Assembly: GCA_964398185.1 (NCBI GenBank)
Contig: CAYNML010000016.1
Coordinates: forward strand, 20,275-84,274
DNA length: 64,000 nt
From: Fen-1058 sp964398185
GTDB lineage: Bacteria > Chloroflexota > Anaerolineae > Fen-1058
Direction: 5' to 3'
Made by a program: the position numbers and the translations under genes
In this document: piece after piece, positions 17,174-24,792 of the stretch
Numbering within the stretch: the first letter of the stretch is position 1
How the letters are laid out: each line of letters begins with the position of its first letter
Notes under the pieces: model-generated
Told to the model about the DNA's origin: nothing
Databases searched by the model: none
Seen by the model: the letters and a program-made list of their open reading frames with translations, nothing else

Positions 17174-17267
17174 CTGCCGTAACCCAAACTGGAATTCGCT
17201 CCAAAATGATGAGCTGTCATGAAGAAGATTGGAACAGGCTATACTTAGGCCAGGCAAGGAGTTGCGT

Positions 17268-17819
17268 ATGTCGATCAAGCGCGATGTGCAATATCTCTTG
17301 GGCTATGTCGGCGGCGGTGTGTTGGTCCTCATCCTGATACCGCTGGGACTTTGGCGCGCAGCACGGGCCTTTGATCACCGGATTGGCAGACAGTTGATTC
17401 CCGCTACCGACTTGCGGTTGACGATAGCGAGTACCCTCTCCATTTTTGGCTTGTTGTTTGGTGTGTGGTCGATTGTTGTTCGGAATAAAGTCGGCAAAGG
17501 CGGCCCGCTGGAAGTTGCCGATCTGGAAGTCAGCCCGAAAACACAGGACCTGGTCGTGACTGGACCGTACAGATATTCCAGAAACCCGATGTTGTTCGGC
17601 GCGTGTGTCTTTTACTACGGAGTCGCCGCCTATCTCAACTCTGTGATCGCAGCCGCGCTCGTAACGCTCTTCGTGATCTTCATGTTGCTCTTCGTTAAAC
17701 TAACCGAAGAGCCCCGCCTCCTGAAAGATTTCGGGAGCGACTACGAAGACTACCGGCGGCGCGTATCGATGTTTGTGCCGTGGACGCACAAGCGACGCCT
17801 GAATTGCTTGGACTCATGA
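17268..17819 (+). CDS. Isoprenylcysteine/phospholipid methyltransferase-like membrane protein
   Basis: A protein of 183 residues with about four to five hydrophobic helices (YLLGYVGGGVLVLILIPLGL; TIASTLSIFGLLFGVW; MLFGACVFYYGVAAY; ALVTLFVIFMLLFVKL). The hallmark GPYRYSRNPMLFG precedes the last helices, and a C-terminal E-E-P-RLLKDFGSDYEDYRRRV segment follows. Both are typical of the ICMT/PEMT family, in which a SAM-binding pocket forms at the membrane. The substrate is not known. The start at 17268 is preceded by CAAGGAG; a longer frame from 17229 lacks this. Its stop overlaps the next gene by four bases (ATGA), so the two are probably translated together. Confidence 0.85.
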   Translation: MSIKRDVQYLLGYVGGGVLVLILIPLGLWRAARAFDHRIGRQLIPATDLRLTIASTLSIFGLLFGVWSIVVRNKVGKGGPLEVADLEVSPKTQDLVVTGPYRYSRNPMLFGACVFYYGVAAYLNSVIAAALVTLFVIFMLLFVKLTEEPRLLKDFGSDYEDYRRRVSMFVPWTHKRRLNCLDS

Positions 17820-19249
17820 CCACGGATCGCTTTAAGAATTACCACCACCTACTAAGCAGCGATCAACTCGATCAACTTCAACAGGCATGCGCCCGCCCCC
17901 TGTCCAATGCATTGCGCGTCAACACCCTGAAGATCGATCTCGAATCTGCGCTTGCCACGTGGCCGATCGAGTATGGCTGGCAAGTGCAGCCTGTTCCGTT
18001 TTGCGAGACAGGCTGGCAAGTCAGCGGCAACGCGGAAAGCCTCAGCCGCACCATCGAACATCGCACCGGCTTCTACTATCTGCAAGACGCCGCGTCGATG
18101 CTGCCTGCCGAGATGTTTGACTACGCCGTCGAGTTTCCGCTGATCCTCGATATGGCGGCTTCGCCCGGCGGGAAGACGACGCACCTCGCGGCCAAGATCG
18201 ACGATTGCGGTGTGATCTTTGCCAACGACAGCAGCTCGGGCCGCATCGCCGCGCTGCGATCGAATTTGCAGACATGGGGATCGTTCTCAACCGCGCTGAC
18301 CAGCTATCCCGGCGAACGTTACGGCGAATGGTTCCCCGACACCTTCGATCAGGTGCTGCTCGACGCGCCGTGCAGCGGCGAGAGCCTGCGCACCGCCGAA
18401 CGACGCAAGACGCGCTTTGTCTCGCAGACCGAGCGCTTACAATTGCAGCGGCGGCAGATCAAGTTATTGGAGAGCGCACTGCAAGCCGTGAAACCCGGCG
18501 GACAAGTGGTCTATTCCACCTGCACGCTCGCGCCCGAAGAGGATGAAGCCGTGCTCGACGCGCTGCTCGATCGCTACCCGCACCAGATCGCGCTCGAATC
18601 GGTTGATCGCCTCCTGCCCGTTCCCGCGCCCGGCCTCACCCGCGCTGGCGATCAAGCTTTTCATCCCGACGTGAGCAAAGCCGTCCGCTTGTGGCCGCAG
18701 TTGTACGACACATCCGGCTTCTTTGCGGCGTTGATTCGCAAGCGGGCAACCATCGCTCGTGAGCAGACCCCACCGCCAGAGCGCTCGCTGACGCGCGCCG
18801 GATTTGCGGCGCTCAAAGAGCACCAGCATCGCGCGTTGATTACCGCCCTGCTCGACACCTACGGCTTCGATCTTGCCGCCGTGCTGGAGCGACAACATCT
18901 CGAATTACTCCAGAGGGGCGAATCAGTCTACGCCGTGCCCGATCAGCTGTTAACGCACTTCGCCGATTTTCCGTGCATCGCCATCGGCATGTTGGTGGGC
19001 GAGTGGGTGGAGGATCGCTTCGCGCCCTCGCATGAACTCGCCGCCCGCTTTAGCGCGCAGTTCACGCAACAACGCTTCACGCTGTCACCAGAGCAGGTGA
19101 AGGTATGGTGGAACGGCGGCGATCTACGTGGCAGCGACGTGCCCTACCCGGCGGGCAGCATCGTGGTGATGGAGGACGAGAAGCGGCGTTATCTCGGGCG
19201 GGGGAAAGTGCTGCGCGATCGGATGCGGAATCTACTGCCGAGAAGATAA
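17816..19249 (+). CDS. rsmF: RsmF-like 5-methylcytosine rRNA methyltransferase
   Basis: A protein of 477 residues. Residues 110-122 carry the SAM motif LILDMAASPGGKTT of the Nol1/Nop2/Sun family. The two catalytic cysteines are present in LLDAPCSGES and VVYSTCTLAPEEDE. An N-terminal RNA-binding segment of about 75 residues precedes the core, and the last 110 residues form an additional C-terminal domain as in RsmF/YebU, which modifies 16S rRNA C1407 in Escherichia coli. The target here may differ. The start at 17816 overlaps the upstream stop. The gene is convergent with a minus-strand gene; a palindromic element lies between them. Confidence 0.88.
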   Translation: MTTDRFKNYHHLLSSDQLDQLQQACARPLSNALRVNTLKIDLESALATWPIEYGWQVQPVPFCETGWQVSGNAESLSRTIEHRTGFYYLQDAASMLPAEMFDYAVEFPLILDMAASPGGKTTHLAAKIDDCGVIFANDSSSGRIAALRSNLQTWGSFSTALTSYPGERYGEWFPDTFDQVLLDAPCSGESLRTAERRKTRFVSQTERLQLQRRQIKLLESALQAVKPGGQVVYSTCTLAPEEDEAVLDALLDRYPHQIALESVDRLLPVPAPGLTRAGDQAFHPDVSKAVRLWPQLYDTSGFFAALIRKRATIAREQTPPPERSLTRAGFAALKEHQHRALITALLDTYGFDLAAVLERQHLELLQRGESVYAVPDQLLTHFADFPCIAIGMLVGEWVEDRFAPSHELAARFSAQFTQQRFTLSPEQVKVWWNGGDLRGSDVPYPAGSIVVMEDEKRRYLGRGKVLRDRMRNLLPRR

Positions 19250-19250
19250 A

Positions 19251-19349
19251 AGACCTGGCAGGTTTTCACTGACTGGTCGGCGTAACCAGATGGTCGTAAT
19301 GAACGACGATCGAGTTTCGCTCGTGGGCAGGAGAAAACCTGCCAGGTCT
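19251..19349. repeat. AGACCTGGCAGG inverted repeat between convergent genes
   Basis: Seventeen-base arms (AGACCTGGCAGGTTTTC at 19251-19267; its complement at 19333-19349) surround a second set of smaller inverted pairs. The same arms occur inside the next gene. It could terminate both convergent transcripts. Confidence 0.85.
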
Positions 19350-19352
19350 CCC

Positions 19353-20177
19353 CTATTTCTTCATCCATTCCTCCACAATTCTGTGCAGCGTCCCGTCTTG
19401 TTTCATCTCGGCTAACTTCGCATTGATCGCCTCACGCAGTTGTGTACTCGCCCCCCACACGGCGATGCCGTAAGGATCGCTGGTCACCTGTTCCGCAATT
19501 TGTAGTTCCGGATACTTGGGCAATAACTGTTGGGCGCTGACCCCATCAACGATGGCCGCCTCGACCCAGCGATTATCTACGGCCTTGAGTGCATCTCCTG
19601 CCGATGGCGTGTACTTGATCTCGACGCCCGCACGACGACGCGCCAGATACCGCGCGGCGGCATCTGCGTCGGAGCCGTATTCAACGGCGAGGGAAGAAAC
19701 CTGCCAGGTCTGGTTCGGCACACCCTGTGAAAGAGAATCTTGCCCAGACCTGGCAGGTTTTACTACCAACACCTGCCCCGCTTCAAAGTACGGCTCGGAA
19801 TACGCCCACAAGCCGAACTTACCCGGATCGATCGGCAGGGCCGAGATCGTCGCATCGGCCTGCCCCACGCGCAGCACATCATACAAACTGTCGTAACCGG
19901 CGATGACAAACTCGGCATGCTTGCCCAACCGCCGCGCAATCTCAGTGGCAATATCAACATCGATGCCGAAGAAATCGCCGTGGCTGCCCAGCCCGTCGAA
20001 CGGCATGTACGTGGGATTGATGGCGAACCTGATCACACCCGATCGTTCCACGCGTCCCCACGCCTCATCGACGGGTCGATTGAACAGACCGATGAGATCA
20101 GGCAGCAACAAAACACTCAGCGCCATGACACCCAGTAATGCATATTGCGTAATGCGTAAACGGCGATCGTTGTTCAT
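19353..20177 (-). CDS. Amino acid ABC transporter-type solute-binding protein
   Basis: A protein of 274 residues. A short N-terminal tail is followed by one hydrophobic helix (YALLGVMALSVLLLPDLIGLF) that probably acts as an uncleaved signal anchor; no lipobox Cys is present. The rest is a type II periplasmic-binding domain of the GlnH/HisJ group: GVIRFAINPTYMPFDGLG, FGIDVDIATEIARRLG, DATISALPIDPGKFGLWAYSEPYF, and the closing LREAINAKLAEMKQDGTLHRIVEEW. No permease or ATPase lies nearby. Residues about 140-161 (KPARSGQDSL through NQTWQVSS) are encoded by a dispersed palindromic element and are probably a surface-loop insertion. Its ATG overlaps the upstream gene's stop (ATGA). Some of the first codons look like heptamer repeat units (ACGCATT, ACGCAAT). 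Confidence 0.85.
   Translation of the reverse strand: MNNDRRLRITQYALLGVMALSVLLLPDLIGLFNRPVDEAWGRVERSGVIRFAINPTYMPFDGLGSHGDFFGIDVDIATEIARRLGKHAEFVIAGYDSLYDVLRVGQADATISALPIDPGKFGLWAYSEPYFEAGQVLVVKPARSGQDSLSQGVPNQTWQVSSLAVEYGSDADAAARYLARRRAGVEIKYTPSAGDALKAVDNRWVEAAIVDGVSAQQLLPKYPELQIAEQVTSDPYGIAVWGASTQLREAINAKLAEMKQDGTLHRIVEEWMKK
19697..19760. repeat. In-frame palindromic repeat inside the solute-binding protein gene
   Basis: Arms AAACCTGCCAGGTCTGG (19697-19713) and CCAGACCTGGCAGGTTT (19744-19760) match the intergenic element at 19251-19349. The open frame runs straight through. Confidence 0.88.
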
Positions 20178-21289
20178 TGGCGATTGGTCGTGGTCAGTTG
20201 TTGTTGAACTTCAGAATAGATTGGCCTGGGGCGCAGATCAGCGGTGATGAACGTCCAGTTGTCTGAAAATGTCCGCGTGGCCTGCGGATAACTGAATACC
20301 CACAAGGCCAGCACCTCGATCCAGTCTTTGTCCTTCACCCAGTCGAGCGCCTTCAATGTATTCTCAATGCGCTGCGCAGGCGTGACGGCTTGATTCCAGC
20401 GTGGACTGTCATTCCAGCCCGCCTCGGTGATGTACACCGGCTTGTCGCCGTCGCCGCTGCGCTGCATGATGGCGCGCAGCAACTCGATCCGCCGGAAATT
20501 GACGCGGCTCGGATCGGGTGCTTCGTCGATCGGGGCCAGAATACCGTAAGCGTGCGCGGACAGCGCATCGAAGTAATCCTGCGCGCCTGCATCGTACATC
20601 TGCTGCAAATAGATCAGATCGTTCAAACCGGCAGGGCTGCCCTCCGGCTCTAGTGTGGGAGCCAGCGCGCCCGCCAACACGACGATGTTCGGATCGGCTT
20701 CTTTGGCGCGGCGATAGGCGACCTTGAGCAGATCGACGTAGGCCGCCGCATCGACCGGGCGCAGGCCCCACTCAAAGCTCAGGTTGGGCTCGTTCCAGAT
20801 AATGATGTGATCGATGCGATCCTTATAGCGATCGACAAAAGCATATACGAAATCGCCAAAGTCGTCGTAGTGATCTGGATCGAGATAGTTGAACGTCGTC
20901 GCCTGCTCGCGCGGATCGGGCCGCGCCCACGCGGGCACCAGTCCCAGCCGCGCGATGACGGTCAGCCCCTGCGCGCGGGCGTGATCGATCACCTGATCGG
21001 TGTGCCACCAATCAAAGGTGTTCTTGCCGTACTCGATGTACGCCCACGGAAAAAACTCGACAATCCACGGCGCGCCCAGCTCGCGCACCAGTTGCAGATT
21101 GCGCTGGATTTTCCACGGCGCGCCCTCGTCGGTGAGGCGCGTATGCACCCCGGCCTTGGAATTGTTGGTGACGACGGTCTGCTGCGGCCCGAGCGTGGTC
21201 AACGGCGCGCCGGCTTGCTCAACCGCAAAAACAAAGATGAGCAGCAAGGCCACGCGCAGGGCATGATCGAACCTGGTTGGGCGGCGCAT
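20174..21289 (-). CDS. Secreted clan GH-A glycosidase-like protein
   Basis: A protein of 371 residues. It begins with Arg residues and a hydrophobic export signal (VALLLIFVFAVEQAGA). The rest is a TIM-barrel pattern: FPWAYIEYGKNTFDWWHTDQ, LTVIARLGLVPAW, the acid/base glutamate in IIIWNEPNL near residue 161, LSAHAYG with a conserved His, and the nucleophile glutamate in PVYITEAGWN near residue 284. This NEP...TEAGW pattern is found in GH5/GH39-type enzymes. The substrate is unknown. ATG 21289 is preceded by GGGAG and starts at the export signal, so the longer frame from 21346 is not favoured. Its stop overlaps the downstream solute-binding protein gene, suggesting coordinated uptake of products, which is inference. 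Confidence 0.82.
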   Translation of the reverse strand: MRRPTRFDHALRVALLLIFVFAVEQAGAPLTTLGPQQTVVTNNSKAGVHTRLTDEGAPWKIQRNLQLVRELGAPWIVEFFPWAYIEYGKNTFDWWHTDQVIDHARAQGLTVIARLGLVPAWARPDPREQATTFNYLDPDHYDDFGDFVYAFVDRYKDRIDHIIIWNEPNLSFEWGLRPVDAAAYVDLLKVAYRRAKEADPNIVVLAGALAPTLEPEGSPAGLNDLIYLQQMYDAGAQDYFDALSAHAYGILAPIDEAPDPSRVNFRRIELLRAIMQRSGDGDKPVYITEAGWNDSPRWNQAVTPAQRIENTLKALDWVKDKDWIEVLALWVFSYPQATRTFSDNWTFITADLRPRPIYSEVQQQLTTTNRQ

Positions 21290-21358
21290 AAATAAAACTC
21301 CCACGGCGCGATCATAGCATGACGCCGTGGGAGGGAGATGAAACAATCGGGGGGAGTG

Positions 21359-21601
21359 TTACCTGCGATCGCCCAGATCGGCGATCTGCCGCAGCAAGCC
21401 GAGCAAGGTCACCCCGGCGGCCAGCACCAAGCCCGGATCAGTCTTGCGCAGGCTGGGCGGCGCGCCGGCTTCCTCGCTGCGACGAATGAACATCATGGCC
21501 GCTGCAATCCCCGCCAGCGCGCCCAGGGCCGAACCGATCAAGGTCGTGCGCATTTTCCAATCGGGTGTGCGACTGCCGTCGTTCAGGTAACCCATCGTCA
21601 T
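21359..21601 (-). CDS. Small membrane protein, paralog 1
   Basis: A protein of 80 residues with two hydrophobic segments: TTLIGSALGALAGIAAAMMFI and LVLAAGVTLLGLLRQIADLG. Function is unknown. It aligns with the neighbouring 93-residue protein in the order WKM ... GALGA/GAAVGA ... FIR ... LGLLR/LIGLIRE..LG, so the two look like duplicates with opposite charge patterns. It overlaps its upstream neighbour by four bases, so they are translated together. Confidence 0.7.
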   Translation of the reverse strand: MTMGYLNDGSRTPDWKMRTTLIGSALGALAGIAAAMMFIRRSEEAGAPPSLRKTDPGLVLAAGVTLLGLLRQIADLGDRR

Positions 21602-21879
21602 TTCTCCGGTTTCTCGCCGGCTAGGCCGCCGACTTCACGAATCAACCCGATGAGCGTGATCGCCAGCGGGATTAAGAGCGACGGGGAAAAGCCGATGCCT
21701 TTGGGGCCGCGCTGCCGATCGCGTTCCAGCGCAATCTCGTCGGAACGGATGAACAAGCGAGCGGCCACCGCACCGACCGCGGCGCCGAGAAAACCGCCGC
21801 CCACGATGATCGGCATCTTCCAGTTGTTGAGGCGTTGCAGCCAGGGATTTGATTGAGGCGTAGGTGTCTCTTGCGTCAT
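21598..21879 (-). CDS. Small membrane protein, paralog 2
   Basis: A protein of 93 residues: a polar N terminus, then NWKMPIIVGGGFLGAAVGAVAARLFIR, a charged connector (DEIALERDRQRG) and a second hydrophobic helix SLLIPLAITLIGLIREVGGLAG. The two helices and the WKM motif match the adjacent 80-residue protein. It belongs to a compact run of three small membrane-protein genes on the minus strand (stops and starts overlap or nearly so). I cannot assign a function; the shared arrangement suggests a small complex. Confidence 0.7.
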   Translation of the reverse strand: MTQETPTPQSNPWLQRLNNWKMPIIVGGGFLGAAVGAVAARLFIRSDEIALERDRQRGPKGIGFSPSLLIPLAITLIGLIREVGGLAGEKPEK

Positions 21880-21881
21880 GA

Positions 21882-22169
21882 TTAATCTTTCTTCGTCAGC
21901 CCGAACAGGGAGCGCACCAGCGTTTCGGTTTCAACAACCTTCGCTTCAGCCGAGCCGAGCGACTCGGTCACGCGCGCGCCCGATCGGTTCACGGCAGCGT
22001 TCACGCGCTGCGCTTGCAAACGGGCCAGGCGGAATTTGGGCGGCAGGAGTTGGTTCGTGCGGAAAAGCAGATAGGCCAGGCCGCCGACGATCGCCAGCGG
22101 GATGAGCAGGCACAACATCGCTTCAAAAGCGAGAATGATGATGGCAACAGCGGTCAGTTCAGTCAGCAT
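21882..22169 (-). CDS. Small membrane protein with basic/amphipathic tail
   Basis: A protein of 95 residues. The first 40 residues contain two hydrophobic stretches (AVAIIILAFEAMLCLLIPLAIVGGLAYLLF split by a short turn), then a basic amphipathic helix (LARLQAQRVNAAVNRSGARV) with a tail that ends TLVRSLFGLTKKD. The gene ends two bases before the start of the 93-residue paralog, so all three small membrane proteins are probably co-transcribed. No family is recognised. Confidence 0.65.
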   Translation of the reverse strand: MLTELTAVAIIILAFEAMLCLLIPLAIVGGLAYLLFRTNQLLPPKFRLARLQAQRVNAAVNRSGARVTESLGSAEAKVVETETLVRSLFGLTKKD

Positions 22170-22210
22170 AGGTCACCTGCGCGTCGCACTGATTATAACC
22201 GCAAGCCGAT

Positions 22211-22546
22211 CTAACTGCAATCGGCGTAGGCCAGGTTGTCGATCGCAAGCGCAGGCTTCCACAACAAGAGGATGGTGTAGTGCTGTGTGCACGATCGATC
22301 CTCAGTGCGGATCGCAAACGCCCGATCGAACCCCAGCCCGACTTCGTTCTTCTCGACGATGCGCCACAGGCGCAAATCAGTCCCCAGCACGTTGGCCGTC
22401 AACTCGCCGCGCGACATCAGCCCGACCGTGAAGAAGAAGCCGCAGCCGCTGCACACGACGAGCAGCGCCAACAGCAGCGAGGCGAGCCAGAGCAGCTGCT
22501 CTTTGCGTTTCACGCGCGAGGAAAGCGGCGCATCTCTGTCAATCAT
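22211..22546 (-). CDS. Hypothetical membrane protein
   Basis: A protein of 111 residues with one clear N-terminal hydrophobic helix (LLWLASLLLALLVVCSGCGFFFTVGL) after a basic tail, followed by a soluble domain of about 70 residues containing two cysteines (SCTQHYTILLLWKP and YADCS). The likely topology is an inner-membrane anchor with the domain outside; the cysteine pair could form a disulfide. I do not recognise it. It lies between the small membrane-protein genes and a decayed LiaF-like gene. Confidence 0.55.
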   Translation of the reverse strand: MIDRDAPLSSRVKRKEQLLWLASLLLALLVVCSGCGFFFTVGLMSRGELTANVLGTDLRLWRIVEKNEVGLGFDRAFAIRTEDRSCTQHYTILLLWKPALAIDNLAYADCS

Positions 22547-22609
22547 GCAAACCTGGCGCCTTCTGATAGAGCAAATCCGTTAAAACGGATTAAGGCAGTG
22601 TCGCGCGGC

Positions 22610-22884
22610 CTACACCACCGCCAGCGATCCCACGCCGCCCTCGAATTGAATATCGACCTTGTTGACCGCCGTGGCGTAAGCGGGCGAGACGTAGTCGCCG
22701 CCGCTGAGCGGGAAGCGCTGCCGATTGATGTCGTTCGACCCGATCGCCATGCTGCTGTGCACGCGCGCCGCCACGTCTTGATAAACTGCCAGAAATCGAA
22801 CTGGATGTAGCCCAGATTGCTGGCTAAGAGCAAGACTCCCAGACCGATGAGCACCAACGGAAACAAGATCGGGCCACGCTACAT
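22610..22884 (-). pseudogene. Decayed LiaF-like membrane protein gene
   Basis: Behind a strong ribosome-binding site (TTAAGGAG) at 22884 the frame reads ATG-TAG, then GPILFPLVLIGLGVLLLASN, the TM segment of LiaI/LiaF-like proteins. A tryptophan codon is expected where the TAG stands. After GYIQFDFWQF the frame is lost, but a second frame ending at 22610 continues with SMAIGSNDINRQRFPLSGGD and VDIQFEGGVGSLAVV, which resembles the conserved C-terminal LiaF domain. The central region between the two halves is missing. A nonsense codon, a frameshift and a deletion together indicate a dead gene. Confidence 0.7.
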
Positions 22885-22915
22885 GCCGAACTCCTTAAAG
22901 GAGCGCCAGTGCGAC

Positions 22916-23013
22916 CCCGCGAAAAGAGCGGGGCAGGTGAGCGTTTGGTGCGACGAAGCAATCGCGCTGTCGAGCAAGAAGATTGCTTCGCTGTGAAGCG
23001 CTCGCAATGACGT
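22916..23013. repeat. Palindromic repeat of the CATTGCGAGC/GAAGCAATC type
   Basis: A CCCCGC...GCGGGG hairpin is followed by GAAGCAATCGCGCTGTCGAG and AGATTGCTTCGC, then GCGCTCGCAATGACG. The paired GCAATC/GATTGC parts form an inverted repeat typical of dispersed elements in high-GC genomes. Confidence 0.7.
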
Positions 23014-23019
23014 TGTTTG

Positions 23020-23304
23020 TCACAATATCTCAACTTGCCAATCCACCACTTGCAGATCGGGCCGATTGTGCTCGATCCAATGCACGGCGTTGTTGAGCAC
23101 CTGCTCCACGTGCGCCGCCTCGTTCGCCACACAGGCCAGCGCGATCGACGCCGCCTGCCAGCTGTCGTGGTGATCGACCTCGGCGGCGGAGACGTTGAAC
23201 TCCTTGTGCAAACGCGCCAGCAGCGGCTTCAACACCGCGCGCTTGCCTTTCAGAGATTCATTGCCTTCCAGGTGCAATTCAATGAGACAAGTGCCGACGA
23301 TCAT
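23020..23304 (-). CDS. DUF503 (YlxP-like) family protein
   Basis: A protein of 94 residues matching the DUF503 family in length and pattern: VGTCLIELHLEGNESLKGKRAVLKPLLARLHKEFNVS with the family's LKGKRxxLK motif, then AEVDHHDSWQAASIALACVAN and a C-terminal strand ending VDWQVEIL. YlxP proteins in Firmicutes are found near ribosome-maturation genes and are RNA-related; their exact role is unknown. The gene stands alone here, between repeat elements. Confidence 0.85.
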   Translation of the reverse strand: MIVGTCLIELHLEGNESLKGKRAVLKPLLARLHKEFNVSAAEVDHHDSWQAASIALACVANEAAHVEQVLNNAVHWIEHNRPDLQVVDWQVEIL

Positions 23305-23375
23305 GGGGGTATGTTAGCACGTAAAACGTGAGGCGTAAAACGTAATGGCAGCCTTTACGCTTTACGTTTCACGGT

Positions 23376-24188
23376 TTAGATTCGGTACGTCCACTCATCG
23401 GCGGCATACTTCACCCGCCGCAGTTCTGCGACCCACCCCCGCTCTTCCGAAGTGAGATCGCCCGCTTCGAGTTGCAGGTTGAGCGCCTCAGCAAAGCCCT
23501 GCGCCATGATCTGCGCCGCCGTGTCGTAATCGATCACGCGCCCGATGGCGGCTTCCACCGTCGTCGCGCGCTGGCGCACGCGATCTTGATCGGGATGTTT
23601 GGCGAGGTACAGGCTGATGCGCGCGATGTCGCCGTGCAGCGGAATCGTACCGTGCTGCAGCACCACACCCGCCTTGCGCATCTGCGCGCTGCCGACGAGT
23701 TTCTTGCCGTCGAAGACGATCTCGTAGTTCGACGGCACTTCAAAGCACACCGGCCCCTGATCGCGATCGTGATTGTCGGGTTGCTCGACCTGGCGCGTGG
23801 GCACGCCCAGCAGCAGCAGGCCGTTGAGCAAGCCGTCGCTCAAACGCTGGTACGATTCGACAATCGTGCCGGCGACACGCGGCTCGCGTTCCGGCGCGAT
23901 GACGCTGTAGGTCAACTCGTCGGTGTGCAGGATCGCCCGCCCACCGGTGGGCCGCCGCACAACGTCGACACCAGCCGCTAGACATGCCTCACGATCGACG
24001 TCACTGCCAGGCTGGGCTTGCCCCAACGACAGACAGGCGGGCTGCCAGCCGAAGAAGCGCAGCGTCGGCGGTACGAGGTTGGCCTGCACCGCGCGGCTGA
24101 TCGCTTCGTCGATGGCCATGTTGGTCGCGCCGTCGAGATGATGAGTGTTGAGGAGGCGCCAGGTGGTTAAGGGATATTCAGTAGTCAT
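23376..24188 (-). CDS. Lipoate/octanoate protein ligase or transferase (LipM-like)
   Basis: A protein of 270 residues of the biotin/lipoate ligase superfamily. Motifs are WRLLNTHHLDGATNMAIDEAI, RRPTGGRAILHTDELTYS, and GPVCFEVPSNYEIVFDGKKL followed by VGSAQMR. The cysteine at 148, in the position of the LipM catalytic cysteine, and the GKK lysine favour octanoyl transfer from acyl-carrier protein over ATP-dependent ligation. The protein would attach octanoyl or lipoyl groups to lipoate-dependent enzymes. ATG 24188 starts at the conserved part; the upstream TTG at 24233 overlaps the preceding stop and could be an alternative. Confidence 0.82.
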   Translation of the reverse strand: MTTEYPLTTWRLLNTHHLDGATNMAIDEAISRAVQANLVPPTLRFFGWQPACLSLGQAQPGSDVDREACLAAGVDVVRRPTGGRAILHTDELTYSVIAPEREPRVAGTIVESYQRLSDGLLNGLLLLGVPTRQVEQPDNHDRDQGPVCFEVPSNYEIVFDGKKLVGSAQMRKAGVVLQHGTIPLHGDIARISLYLAKHPDQDRVRQRATTVEAAIGRVIDYDTAAQIMAQGFAEALNLQLEAGDLTSEERGWVAELRRVKYAADEWTYRI

Positions 24189-24229
24189 ACGTTGTGGCGA
24201 TCCAAAAACGTCAACTGAAACGTTGTTGC

Positions 24230-24697
24230 TCAATGCTTGTAGACACGGTAAGCGATGACTCGTCTCTCCGCATCTATTTCCACAATCAAGTAATCCAATC
24301 CATTGCCAAGATCGTAGTACATCAGGTGTCGTGACTCCTTGCCTTCTTCCTTGTCTGGAACATTGAGTAGTTTCTCAACTTCAGCCATCGACCAGCCGTG
24401 AAAATCGTAGCGTCGCAGGAGGTCATCAACCATTCGATACCGCGTATACGAGAAATTACCATTCGCATCATAGCGCGCTGAATTCCAGCCCTCAACGCTA
24501 AACGGTAATGGCTCGGGCTCTCGATTGAGTACAACAGCCCCGAACCACAATGAGCCGCATGTGAGGATCAAGGCGAGCAAAATGAAGATACCTGCCACGA
24601 TCGCCAACCACTTCATAGCTCGGTGGCGAGTGGCAAAGGCCGCAATCACAGCTACAGCAACAATGACTATCAAGGCGGCAACGCTTAACGTCAACAT
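24230..24697 (-). CDS. Hypothetical membrane protein with SmpA/BamE-like domain
   Basis: A protein of 155 residues. The first 60 contain two hydrophobic helices separated by a short basic turn (AALIVIVAVAVIAAFA; WLAIVAGIFILLALILTCGS). The rest is soluble: MVDDLLRRYDFHGWSMAEVE, then LLNVPD, YYDLGNGLDYLIVEID and RRVIAYRVY. The order of helix pair, LLG-like turn, YDLG strand and V..Y.V ending resembles the SmpA/BamE fold. The match is by pattern only. Its codon use is slightly richer in A and T than its neighbours. It overlaps the LipM-like gene at the TTG/TGA. Confidence 0.6.
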   Translation of the reverse strand: MLTLSVAALIVIVAVAVIAAFATRHRAMKWLAIVAGIFILLALILTCGSLWFGAVVLNREPEPLPFSVEGWNSARYDANGNFSYTRYRMVDDLLRRYDFHGWSMAEVEKLLNVPDKEEGKESRHLMYYDLGNGLDYLIVEIDAERRVIAYRVYKH

Positions 24698-24792
24698 GAG
24701 CGTAGAGGCTCCGTTTCGATCACGCTTCTCTCACATCGCAACAATGAATCCGCACGATTATTCATCCGTTTATCTGTTGTATATCCGTTGCC

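Noticed and set aside
19353..20177. A complete amino acid ABC importer around the binding protein
   Set aside because: No permease or ATPase gene lies near; the neighbours are a glycosidase and a methyltransferase.
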